A stretch of DNA of 47,775 nt from Thermoanaerobaculia bacterium (lineage in GTDB: Bacteria; Acidobacteriota; Thermoanaerobaculia; Multivoradales; JAHEKO01), in the NCBI GenBank assembly GCA_947259195.1, contig CAMYLC010000134.1, positions 1 through 47,775 on the forward strand, written 5' to 3'. The notes under the pieces are model-generated. The model searched no databases. It saw nothing but the letters and a program-made list of their open reading frames with translations, and had not been told where the DNA came from. Numbering within the stretch: the first letter of the stretch is position 1; every line of letters starts with the position of its first letter. Made by a program: the position numbers and the translations under genes. Below, in pieces: positions 13,334 to 20,607 of this stretch.

Positions 13334-15808
13334 ATGGCCAGCGCATCGGACGATAAACCTCACAGCTCTTCGAGGGGGCGTAAACAGCTGGTCGTGGTCT
13401 CTTCCGACGGCAGTCGGCAGCGCTTTCTGCGCGGCATGATCACCCACGACCTCATCCAGCGCGGCCTGGACTTCGACCCTGCCTACGCCATCGCGCGCAC
13501 CGTTCGTGACCGTCTGGGCGATCGTGACGAAGTAACCACCAGGGAGCTGGAAGATCTCGTCCTCGAGGAAGTTGAACGCGCCCACGGCAGCGCGAATCAC
13601 CTGCGGACCGACGCAGCCCCCGATACCCACGGCCTGAGGGTGGTCTATTCCGGCCAGGAGCAGCCCTTTTCGAGAGGATTGCTTGCCCGCAGCATTCATG
13701 CTGCCGGGCTCGACCTGGATCGCGCCTACCGTCTGGTCTCAGAGCTCGAATCGGAGCTCATGAGCGAGAAGATTCTGTTGCTGCAGAGCGGCGAAGTGGC
13801 GAGGCGGGTCGGAGACCTCCTGGAGCGTCTCCAGAGCAAGCAGGCGGCCCTCCGCTATCGAGCCATTCGGCGGATCCACAGACTGCCTCGGCCGCTGGTG
13901 ATCTACGTCGGTGGCGCCAGTGGCACCGGCAAGTCGACCCTGGCTCTCGAGCTGGGTCCGCTGCTGCGGATCTATCGCATCAATGCCACCGACACGATCC
14001 GACAAGTCATGCGAATGGTCTTCACTCCGTCCATCCTGCCAGCCCTGCACAGCTCCAGCTTCGAGGTCGCGCCGCCATACGACCAGGCCTCCGCGGAAGC
14101 CTGGCTGGGTGCCTCGCAAGAGACCGATCACGCCCAACGCCTCATCGCGACCTTCGAAGAGCAGGCGACCCGTGTGTGCGTCGGCGTCAGAGCGGTGGTC
14201 GAACGAGCCATGGTAGAAAACATGAGCATCATCGTCGAAGGTGTGCACGTGCACCCTGGAATCGTGCCATTTTCCGACCTCGAGGGCGCCGTCTATCAAG
14301 TTCCCCTGGTCCTGGCAACGCTGAACGAAGAGGCCCACCGCACCCGATTCCTGGCGCGGAGCAGAGCTGGCGGACGACTGGCCGAGCGCTATCTCGAGAG
14401 CTTTTCCGCCATCCGGACGATTCACGACTACATTCTCCAGCAGGCCGAGCAGCACGATCGCCCTATTCTCGATACATCCGACGGCGTTCCTCCGGTAGAG
14501 GCCACCATGAGAGTCGTAACCAGCATCCTCGAGCACAGCCTCCCCGAGCTCGGCCAGCACGATTGGACTCCCCACCAGCATCCCAAAGCCACCCTGCTCG
14601 TGGTCATCGACGGCCTGGCCGACCGCTCGGTCCGGGCCCTCGGTGGGCGAACCCCGCTGCAAGCCGCGACGACGCCGACACTCGATCGCCTGGCTCGAGA
14701 GGGCCAATGCGGTATCGCCGATCCCGTGGCACCCGGAGTCGTACCGGACACGGCGGCCGGCAATCTGGCACTGCTCGGCCAATCACCTCAAGCGATGAAG
14801 CGAGGTCCGATCGAGGCTCTCGGCGCCGGGATCTCGATGAAGCACGGCAACATCGCCTTGCGGGGAAACTTCGCCACGCTGGACGAGAGCGGGCGTGTCA
14901 TCGACCGACGGGCCGGGAGGATCCGCGAGCAGGCAACCGAACTGGCCGCCGCGCTGGACCGTCTGCCGCTGCCCTCTGGCCTGGACCGCGAAGTGGAGGT
15001 CCGCGTCAAGGCGGGGACCGAGCATCGTTTGGCCGTCGTTCTGCAAGGCGAAGGGCTTTCACCGGGAATTCAGGGCAGTGACCCCGGCGAAGGCGCCGTG
15101 CCTGGTCCACCCCTCGTTCCGCAGCCACTCGAACCCGACGACGATCAAGCGGTTCTCACGGCTGCGGTTCTGGCCCTCTTCGAGCAGGAGGCCCGTCGCA
15201 TTTTGGAGAAACACCCCATCAATCGTCAGCGAGCCGCCGATGGCCTGGCACCAGCTAACGCGATTCTGACCCGAGGCGCCGGCCGGCTCCACCGACTCCT
15301 GCCGCTTGAAGACGGGGGCCTACCTCTCCGGGTTGCCTGTGTTGGTGGCGACCGTACCCTGCTCGGGATTGCCAAATTGCTGGGCGGCAAGACCGTTACC
15401 GGAGAGGGTATGACGGCGAATCTGGACACCGACCTCGAAGCCAAGGTCCGCGCTGCCCTGAAAGAGCTGAGCAGCAACGATCTGGTCGTGTTGCACTTCA
15501 AGGGCGCCGACATCGCCGCCCACGACCAGAGGCCGGATCTCAAGGTGGAGTTTCTGGAGAAGATCGATCAACAGCTGGCTTGGCTCCTCGCCAACGTCTC
15601 CGATCCTTTGCGTGTCATCGTTGCCTCCGACCACGCCACCCTTTCCGAGAGCGGACAGCATGCCGCGGACCCGCTGCCGATCCTGATGTGGGGAGACGGC
15701 ATCGAGCCGGACGAGGTCCAGAGCTTTGACGAGCAGGCCGCTGCCGGCGGCCGACTGCAGCGATTCCCTCTGCAGTCGCTCCTAGGACGGTTGTACAAGC
15801 TCGGCTGA
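13334..15808 (+). CDS. Fused 2-phosphoglycerate kinase / ApgM-type phosphoglycerate mutase
   Basis: 824 aa, at least three parts. Residues 17-85 and 100-165 resemble two ATP-cone-like modules (the second, PFSRGLLARSIHAAGLD, is like the start of archaeal 2-phosphoglycerate kinase). Residues 186-405 are the kinase: P-loop GGASGTGKST (193-202), TDTIRQVMRMVF (219-230), LHSSSF (238-243) and IIVEGVHVHPG. Residues 417-824 are an archaeal-type cofactor-independent phosphoglycerate mutase: VVIDGLAD (metal-binding Asp426), GGRTPLQAATTPTLDRLA, HFKGADIAAHD and SDHATLSES. The position of the catalytic Ser (PGSDTAH in relatives) is Thr473 (PDTAAGN). Expected chemistry: 3-PG to 2-PG, then 2-PG plus ATP to 2,3-bisphosphoglycerate. 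No cyclic-2,3-diphosphoglycerate synthetase gene is in the window. Confidence 0.85.
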   Translation: MASASDDKPHSSSRGRKQLVVVSSDGSRQRFLRGMITHDLIQRGLDFDPAYAIARTVRDRLGDRDEVTTRELEDLVLEEVERAHGSANHLRTDAAPDTHGLRVVYSGQEQPFSRGLLARSIHAAGLDLDRAYRLVSELESELMSEKILLLQSGEVARRVGDLLERLQSKQAALRYRAIRRIHRLPRPLVIYVGGASGTGKSTLALELGPLLRIYRINATDTIRQVMRMVFTPSILPALHSSSFEVAPPYDQASAEAWLGASQETDHAQRLIATFEEQATRVCVGVRAVVERAMVENMSIIVEGVHVHPGIVPFSDLEGAVYQVPLVLATLNEEAHRTRFLARSRAGGRLAERYLESFSAIRTIHDYILQQAEQHDRPILDTSDGVPPVEATMRVVTSILEHSLPELGQHDWTPHQHPKATLLVVIDGLADRSVRALGGRTPLQAATTPTLDRLAREGQCGIADPVAPGVVPDTAAGNLALLGQSPQAMKRGPIEALGAGISMKHGNIALRGNFATLDESGRVIDRRAGRIREQATELAAALDRLPLPSGLDREVEVRVKAGTEHRLAVVLQGEGLSPGIQGSDPGEGAVPGPPLVPQPLEPDDDQAVLTAAVLALFEQEARRILEKHPINRQRAADGLAPANAILTRGAGRLHRLLPLEDGGLPLRVACVGGDRTLLGIAKLLGGKTVTGEGMTANLDTDLEAKVRAALKELSSNDLVVLHFKGADIAAHDQRPDLKVEFLEKIDQQLAWLLANVSDPLRVIVASDHATLSESGQHAADPLPILMWGDGIEPDEVQSFDEQAAAGGRLQRFPLQSLLGRLYKLG

Positions 15809-15855
15809 GACCGACACGCTCCATGAAACCGCGACCCGTTCTTACGATCCCCCCT

Positions 15856-15860
15856 GGAGG
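15856..15860 (+). promoter_or_regulatory. Shine-Dalgarno sequence for a CTG start
   Basis: GGAGG six bases before CTG 15867. No ATG, GTG or TTG lies in frame until TTG 16002, which would cut off the first membrane helix. Confidence 0.55.
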
Positions 15861-15866
15861 ACTTCC

Positions 15867-16919
15867 CTGAGCCTTCTCATCCTTTATGTAAGTCTGGCGA
15901 TTGGAGTCTCCTTCGTCTGCTCGCTTCTGGAGGCTGCGCTGCTCTCCTCGCGCAATGTCAACCTGGCCCACCAGCGGGATGAGGGGAGCCGGGGTGCGGG
16001 GTTGCTCCTGAATCTGAAGCAGACTCACGTCGATGACGCGATCAGCGCCATTCTGACTCTCAACACGGTGGCGAATACACTGGGAGCAACTCTCGCCGGG
16101 GCCCAGGCAGCCAAAGTCTTCGGCAGCGCCTGGGTCGGGTTCTTCTCGGCAGCACTGACGTTTCTGATCCTGGTCGTCTCCGAGATCATTCCCAAGACAC
16201 TGGGGGCAGTTTACTCGCGCCACCTCTCGGGCATCGTGGGCTGGTCTCTCCATGTTCTGACCAGGGCCATGATGCCGGTCCTGATCATTTCGCGACTCTT
16301 GACTCGGCTGCTGACCCGCGGGCACTCACCGACGCTGTCGAGAGGTGAGCTCGCCTCCACCATTGCCTCAGCCGCACATCACGGCGCCATCTCGCCAGGT
16401 GAATCGAGGATATTCGAGAATCTCCTGCGCTTCGAAGAGGTGAGGGTCGAAGATGTGATGACCCCCCGAACCGTCGCCATAATGCTCCCCGCCGACGCGA
16501 CCATCGCGGATCTGCTGGCCGATCGAGAGGCCGAAGCGGTCAGCCGCATCCCTCTGTTTCGCGACAGTCGGGACAACGTGGTCGGCTACGTGCTGCAACG
16601 CGAAGTCCTGAAGCGAACCGCTGACGGCTGTCACAAGGACATCACTCTCGAGAGCTTGATGCGGCCCATCTCCTTCATTCCGGAGGTGGCGACAGTCGCT
16701 TCGGCCATGCGACAGATCCTCGAGCGACGCGAGCCAATCGCCATGGCCATCGACGAGCATGGCGGGGTTTCCGGCCTGGTGACCCTCGAGGACCTGACCG
16801 AAACCGTCCTGGGGGTCGAGATCATCGACGAGTCCGACCGCATCGTCGACCAGCGCCAAGCTGCGGCCGCGCTACGGGACCAGCGCATGGAACGCATGCA
16901 GCGGCGGCGAAAGCTCTAG
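15867..16919 (+). CDS. CNNM/CorC-like DUF21-CBS membrane protein
   Basis: About 350 aa. An N-terminal DUF21 transmembrane domain (helices near residues 2-20, 60-85, 90-110 and 118-145; family motif SEIIPKTLGA) is followed by a CBS pair (VEDVMTPRTVAIML through GYVLQREVLKRT, and MAIDEHGGVSGLVTLEDLTETVLG). Such proteins are linked to magnesium or cobalt efflux. The C-terminal CorC_HlyC domain is missing: the protein ends soon after the second CBS with a basic tail. Start chosen at CTG 15867 because the hydrophobic N-terminus SLLILYVSLAIGVSFVCSLLEAALLSS is encoded from there and a Shine-Dalgarno precedes it. Substrate unknown. Confidence 0.85.
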   Translation: MSLLILYVSLAIGVSFVCSLLEAALLSSRNVNLAHQRDEGSRGAGLLLNLKQTHVDDAISAILTLNTVANTLGATLAGAQAAKVFGSAWVGFFSAALTFLILVVSEIIPKTLGAVYSRHLSGIVGWSLHVLTRAMMPVLIISRLLTRLLTRGHSPTLSRGELASTIASAAHHGAISPGESRIFENLLRFEEVRVEDVMTPRTVAIMLPADATIADLLADREAEAVSRIPLFRDSRDNVVGYVLQREVLKRTADGCHKDITLESLMRPISFIPEVATVASAMRQILERREPIAMAIDEHGGVSGLVTLEDLTETVLGVEIIDESDRIVDQRQAAAALRDQRMERMQRRRKL

Positions 16920-16966
16920 AGCTAGACCCGTTCCAGATTCCATCTCATAAACGAAGCGGACTCGGG

Positions 16967-16972
16967 TACAAT
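16967..16972 (+). promoter_or_regulatory. -10 box of a likely leaderless mRNA
   Basis: TACAAT ends eight bases before ATG 16981. Transcription would start at or within a base or two of the ATG. There is no Shine-Dalgarno. Confidence 0.5.
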
Positions 16973-16980
16973 CCGCCGTC

Positions 16981-17370
16981 ATGGCAAAGAAGAAGGGACT
17001 CAAAGTCCTTTACGACTGCGAGGCCTGCCCGGCCTATTGCTGCTCCTACGCCAGGATCATTGTCGAAGACAAAGACATCGCCCGCCTGGCCAAGCACTTC
17101 CGCATATCCCGCAAGGAGGCGCGAAGGAAGTTCACCAAGAAGGGGCACGAGCCCGGCGAGCGAGTTCTTCGGCATCGCAAGGACGAGCATTATGGGACCG
17201 TCTGCAGGTTTCTCGACCGAGAGACGCGCATGTGCACGATCTACAATGCTCGCCCGGGAATCTGCGGGGACTACCCGGGCCTTCGCGAATGCGGCTACTA
17301 CGAGTTCCTGAAGTTCGAGCGCCTGCTACAGGAAGACGACGAGTTCGTTCCCACCGCGTACAACCCCTAG
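16981..17370 (+). CDS. YkgJ-like cysteine cluster protein
   Basis: 129 aa, basic N-terminus. Cysteines are arranged as CEACPAYCC (13-21), CRF near 75, CTIYNARPGICGDYPGLREC (85-104); this is the CxxCxxCC...C...C...C pattern of the YkgJ/UPF0153 zinc- or iron-binding family. The NARPGICGDYP stretch is diagnostic. Function of the family is not firmly established. It stands alone, between the CorC-like gene and a convergent phosphatase gene, with its own promoter. Confidence 0.85.
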   Translation: MAKKKGLKVLYDCEACPAYCCSYARIIVEDKDIARLAKHFRISRKEARRKFTKKGHEPGERVLRHRKDEHYGTVCRFLDRETRMCTIYNARPGICGDYPGLRECGYYEFLKFERLLQEDDEFVPTAYNP

Positions 17371-17437
17371 ACTCGGCAACGGCGACAGGGTCCGGCGCGG
17401 TCAAGGCAGGCCGCGTTGGGGCGCCCTCGTGGGTGTC

Positions 17438-18361
17438 TCAGATCTTCTTGATCACCACGAAGCTGATGTCGTCGGTGGCTGGCGCGAAAGCCAGTAGATC
17501 CTGCTCCATCTTCTCGCAGATGGTCGAGGCGCACTGGTCTCCGACCTGGGCCAGGGTCTGCTCGATCCTCGAGGGGAAGAACTCGCCACCGCCGTGCTCG
17601 GAAAGCCCGTCGGTATAGAGCAGCAGGATGTCGCCATCGGCCAGCAGATCGATCTCGTTGACCGTGTAGGGCTGCTTGTATTCGAGTCGCCCGGCCTCCA
17701 CCCGTTCGCTCAAGCCGGCATCGGAGGGAAACATGCCCACTGGCGGGAAGGAGATGAGTCGCTCCTCGCTGATGTCGACAAATCTCCCATACTCCCGAGA
17801 AAACACCATTGGCCGGGGATGACCTGCCGAGATGAATCGAAACCTCCCCTGTGTCGAGATCTCACCGTAAAGCATCGTCAGGTACTTGTTGATGCGCGTG
17901 GTGGCGAAGAAACGCTGATTGATGTGCTCGAACAGCTTGGTGGTGATCTCACCGAATCGATCGAGCTCGTAGTAGGCCCCAACCAGGAACGCCTGATGCA
18001 GCATCGCGGCGATCAACGCGTCCGTCACCCGGTGGCCTGATACGTCGGCCAGCAGGATTCCGGAGCGATGCCGACACTTACCCAATCGATCCGCAACCTC
18101 CTCAGAGCCTTCCCGCAGAGCGACTTCGATGCGCCCCGGAAGATCGTAGCGCCGGTTGAAGTCGATGAAGATGATGTGATCGCCGCCTGCTGTCCCCTGC
18201 AAGGGGAGCGACACGGCGCTGATATCGATACCAGCCAGCTTCGGGATGGCGCCCGAAGACGGCTTCAGGACTCCGGCGATCTCCTGGAAGTTCTCCAGCT
18301 CATCGGCGAATTTCAGCTCCTTCGCTGGAGCTGACATGGTTGTCAGATCTGCAGTACTCAT
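17438..18361 (-). CDS. SpoIIE/RsbU-type PP2C serine phosphatase
   Basis: 307 aa. It has the PP2C-like (SpoIIE) fold with acidic metal-binding motifs: GGDHIIFIDF near 60, GILLADVSGHRVTDALIAAM, YLTMLYGEI, ISAGHPRPMVF, LLLYTDGLSE and ATDDISFVVI. There is no N-terminal GAF, PAS or receiver domain, only about 45 residues with no recognisable sensor. These phosphatases dephosphorylate STAS-type anti-anti-sigma factors. The STAS/RsbW pair at 32111-32912 is a possible target. ATG 18361 has GAGGG upstream; an in-frame TTG at 18370 is a weaker alternative. Confidence 0.88.
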   Translation of the reverse strand: MSTADLTTMSAPAKELKFADELENFQEIAGVLKPSSGAIPKLAGIDISAVSLPLQGTAGGDHIIFIDFNRRYDLPGRIEVALREGSEEVADRLGKCRHRSGILLADVSGHRVTDALIAAMLHQAFLVGAYYELDRFGEITTKLFEHINQRFFATTRINKYLTMLYGEISTQGRFRFISAGHPRPMVFSREYGRFVDISEERLISFPPVGMFPSDAGLSERVEAGRLEYKQPYTVNEIDLLADGDILLLYTDGLSEHGGGEFFPSRIEQTLAQVGDQCASTICEKMEQDLLAFAPATDDISFVVIKKI

Positions 18362-18788
18362 TCGTCGCAACCCTCACTTCTTGGCCTCCTAGCTGCAAGG
18401 CCCGGGGGATCATAGAACATTCGCATGGCCTTGCGATGACAAATCAGAGACCTTTCGGCCACAGGCTCTCGATAGCGCCGAGTCCGAAGTCCTCGGACCT
18501 GCCCTGGGATCCTGCCCCCCGGGCAGAGACTGTCTCCGGGGACGCCGCACCTTGAATAGGTCCATCCGGGTGGTCCGCACGCGGACGGCGACGGCTTTGT
18601 AGGGGCGCCCTCTGCCGCACCACCCGGACGAGCCTCGGGCACCGTTGTGGGCAACAAGGGCAATAAGGGCTTGAGGGCGCAGGGGGGCAACTTCCTGTCA
18701 GGAGTCGTGATGCCTCCCGTCGCCATGAGAAGAAATCGGACCCGGACCGAGACCCCTAGGCCCTTACGCCCCTAGTGCCTCAAAGACC
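18362..18788. other. GC-rich structured intergenic region
   Basis: No credible ORF. Inverted repeat TCCGGGTGGT (18565-18574) / ACCACCCGGA (18619-18628) encloses a second hairpin GTCCG-CACG-CGGAC (18573-18586). CTAGGGG-like blocks on the minus strand lie at 18745-18784. Confidence 0.5.
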
Positions 18789-18808
18789 GCTCGGCGACTT
18801 CGCCGAGC
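18789..18808 (-). terminator. Hairpin after the metallophosphoesterase gene
   Basis: GCTCGGCG / CGCCGAGC, a perfect eight-base-pair stem with a four-base loop, 13 bases past the stop codon on the minus strand. It is followed by GGTCTTTG, a short U-rich stretch. Likely intrinsic terminator. Confidence 0.6.
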
Positions 18809-18821
18809 TCCTCAACCCCAT

Positions 18822-19706
18822 CTAGCGGAGGATCGCTGTCGCTTCGGGTGGCCCTTCCTCACCGGCGAGCGGCTCCACCAGGCCTTCGAGAGTATAGGGA
18901 GATCGTGAGTGCCGCGGGTACCAGTGTCGGCTGTGTTCCGCGAAGCGGCCCAAAGACGATTCCCAACGGAAGTTCGACACCAGCAAGGAATCACTGCCGA
19001 CTCGAATCCAGTTGCACGTGTTCTTGTCCCGCTCTCTGGCTCGGCCCCGGTTGGATGTCGTGGTGCCTGAATGGAGAATGACCACGGGTGGCCTCCCCTG
19101 AGGATAGAACTCCTCCGAGTTGCCGATGAAAGACTGATGCAGATGGCCGGACAGGATCAAGTCGACACCAAGGGAAGTGAAAAGATCCATCGCTTCGTAA
19201 GCGTTCGTGAGGACTCGTTGCGTTCCGAACCAGGGTGGCGGTATCAGGTGATGGTGAGCCACCACAACCTTCAGGAGATCGGGTGATGCCTCTTCGAGCA
19301 CCTGAGCCACTTCCAGGAGACGGTGTAATCGAATCCTGCCATCCTTGAAGGTCCAGCCATGTGCCGTGTTGATACCCACGACCAGAAGCTCTTCATCCCG
19401 ATAGACGGGCTCGAGCTCCTCACTGAAGTGGCGGCTGTAAGCACCATAGGGATCCAGGAAGCGCTCCCAGAATCGATAGAGGGGCACGTCGTGGTTGCCT
19501 GGAACCACCAGAGACGGAACCGGAATCTGGTCGACGAACTGCCGAGCACCCTTGAACTGATGCGGCTTGGCACGCTGGGTCAGGTCACCTGAGATCACCA
19601 CCAGATCGGGCTGACGATCTGCGATGAAAGTCAGGACTCCGGCGGCCAGCTCGGATAGGTGAGGAGGGCCGAAGTGGACGTCGGAGATGTGGAGGATTTG
19701 ACGCAC
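18822..19706 (-). CDS. Calcineurin-like metallophosphoesterase
   Basis: 294 aa, class III cyclic-nucleotide-phosphodiesterase-like (CpdA/Icc group). The dimetal motifs are in order: ISDVHFG (8-14), ISGDLTQRA (38-46), PGNHDVP (69-75), VVAHHH, and SGHLHQS. GTG start. No signal peptide, so cytoplasmic. It ends at a strong hairpin. The next gene upstream on the same strand starts 46 bases away, so an operon with the DUF883-like pair is possible. Substrate could be cAMP, another phosphodiester or a phosphomonoester; sequence alone does not decide. Confidence 0.87.
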   Translation of the reverse strand: MRQILHISDVHFGPPHLSELAAGVLTFIADRQPDLVVISGDLTQRAKPHQFKGARQFVDQIPVPSLVVPGNHDVPLYRFWERFLDPYGAYSRHFSEELEPVYRDEELLVVGINTAHGWTFKDGRIRLHRLLEVAQVLEEASPDLLKVVVAHHHLIPPPWFGTQRVLTNAYEAMDLFTSLGVDLILSGHLHQSFIGNSEEFYPQGRPPVVILHSGTTTSNRGRARERDKNTCNWIRVGSDSLLVSNFRWESSLGRFAEHSRHWYPRHSRSPYTLEGLVEPLAGEEGPPEATAILR

Positions 19707-19752
19707 GGCAACCGAGGGGACTCCACTGCCAGCCGATCGTCGGCGGGTGGCG

Positions 19753-19986
19753 CTACAGAATGTGCCTGCCCAGGACGTGGTTGACCTGGCCGCTCACCAG
19801 GTCGGCCGCATGGTTGGACAGCGCCGCCACGATCTCCTCGCCACGATTTCGGCCGAGTACGTAGCCGCCGATCGCAGCAATCGTGATCGACGCTATCGGA
19901 TAGCGGCGCACCAGCCTCTGCCACTCCAGCTCCGACGGCATGACTTCGTCCATGACCTCATCGGCTCCGGGAATCTGTTCTTCCAC
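19753..19986 (-). CDS. Small single-pass membrane protein
   Basis: 77 aa from GTG 19986, with GGGGGGAG five to six bases upstream. An acidic N-terminus is followed by one hydrophobic segment (PIASITIAAIGGYVLGRNRG, about 29-48) ending in Arg-rich residues, like the C-terminal anchors of DUF883/YqjD proteins. It starts 15 bases after the DUF883-like gene and so is probably co-transcribed. I do not recognise a family for the C-terminal third. Confidence 0.6.
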   Translation of the reverse strand: MEEQIPGADEVMDEVMPSELEWQRLVRRYPIASITIAAIGGYVLGRNRGEEIVAALSNHAADLVSGQVNHVLGRHIL

Positions 19987-20001
19987 CTGCTCCCCCCTCG
20001 A

Positions 20002-20460
20002 TCAGTCGCGGCGTCCCCGAAGCAGCAGTCCCAAGACGAAACCGATACCAGCGGCCATCAGAACCGCCTTGCCCGGATTGTCCCGGACGTACTCGTTGAC
20101 GTCCTCCGTCAGATGGTCCATGTCCTTGCGAGCCTTGTCATAGCCGTAACGCACCTTGTCCTTGGCGACATCGTACTTTTCCTTGGTCGCATCTTTGGCC
20201 ACGTCGTACTTCTCCTTGGCCGCATCCTTGGCCACGTCGAATCTCTCCTTGGCCGCGACACCGGCTCTCTCCGCCGACTCCTTGACCTGCTGCGTCGCAC
20301 GACCGGCGCCTCCGCCGATGTCCTTGACCTTCTTCTCGACCTCGCTGGCCACGTCGGAGAACTTCTGGCGCGCCTTGTCCAGGCTCTCATTGGCTTTCTT
20401 CTCAGCCGCCTTCGCGTCCTTCTCGGTCGTCTCGTCTGTGTCTTTCGGTTTTTCCGCCAT
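20002..20460 (-). CDS. DUF883 (ElaB/YqjD)-like protein with LEA-like repeats
   Basis: 152 aa. Residues 1-110 are a long charged, Ala/Lys/Glu-rich amphipathic helix. Residues 117-152 match the ElaB/YqjD tail: VNEYVRDNPGKAVLMAAGIG, then a hydrophobic anchor and GRRD. E. coli relatives sit in the inner membrane and bind ribosomes in stationary phase. Unusual here are three tandem 11-residue units (F/Y-DVAKDA-x-KEK, 74-106), like group 3 LEA desiccation proteins. ATG has GGAGGT five bases upstream. Probably a stress or stationary-phase protein. Confidence 0.78.
   Translation of the reverse strand: MAEKPKDTDETTEKDAKAAEKKANESLDKARQKFSDVASEVEKKVKDIGGGAGRATQQVKESAERAGVAAKERFDVAKDAAKEKYDVAKDATKEKYDVAKDKVRYGYDKARKDMDHLTEDVNEYVRDNPGKAVLMAAGIGFVLGLLLRGRRD
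20143..20241 (-). repeat. Three tandem 33-base repeats in the DUF883-like gene
   Basis: The repeats encode 11-residue units at residues 74-84, 85-95 and 96-106. The first two are nearly identical; the third diverges in its last five residues. Confidence 0.75.
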
Positions 20461-20607
20461 CTCTACCTCCTGCGCTGGGTTTCTCTATCTCTTCTAAAGG
20501 TACACCATCCACCATCGCACCACAACAAACACCGTAACCTACCGTCCTGTCGCCGAGCGAGCCAGTGGTACGATCACCAAGCGAATTCTCGAGAGGAGCT
20601 TACGATC

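Noticed and set aside
20143..20241. CRISPR-like array
   Set aside because: The repeats are in-frame protein repeats without spacers.
19747..20607. N-terminal extension of the beta-CASP nuclease frame
   Set aside because: It is antisense to the DUF883-like genes, low in complexity, and the true start at 20608 has its own Shine-Dalgarno.
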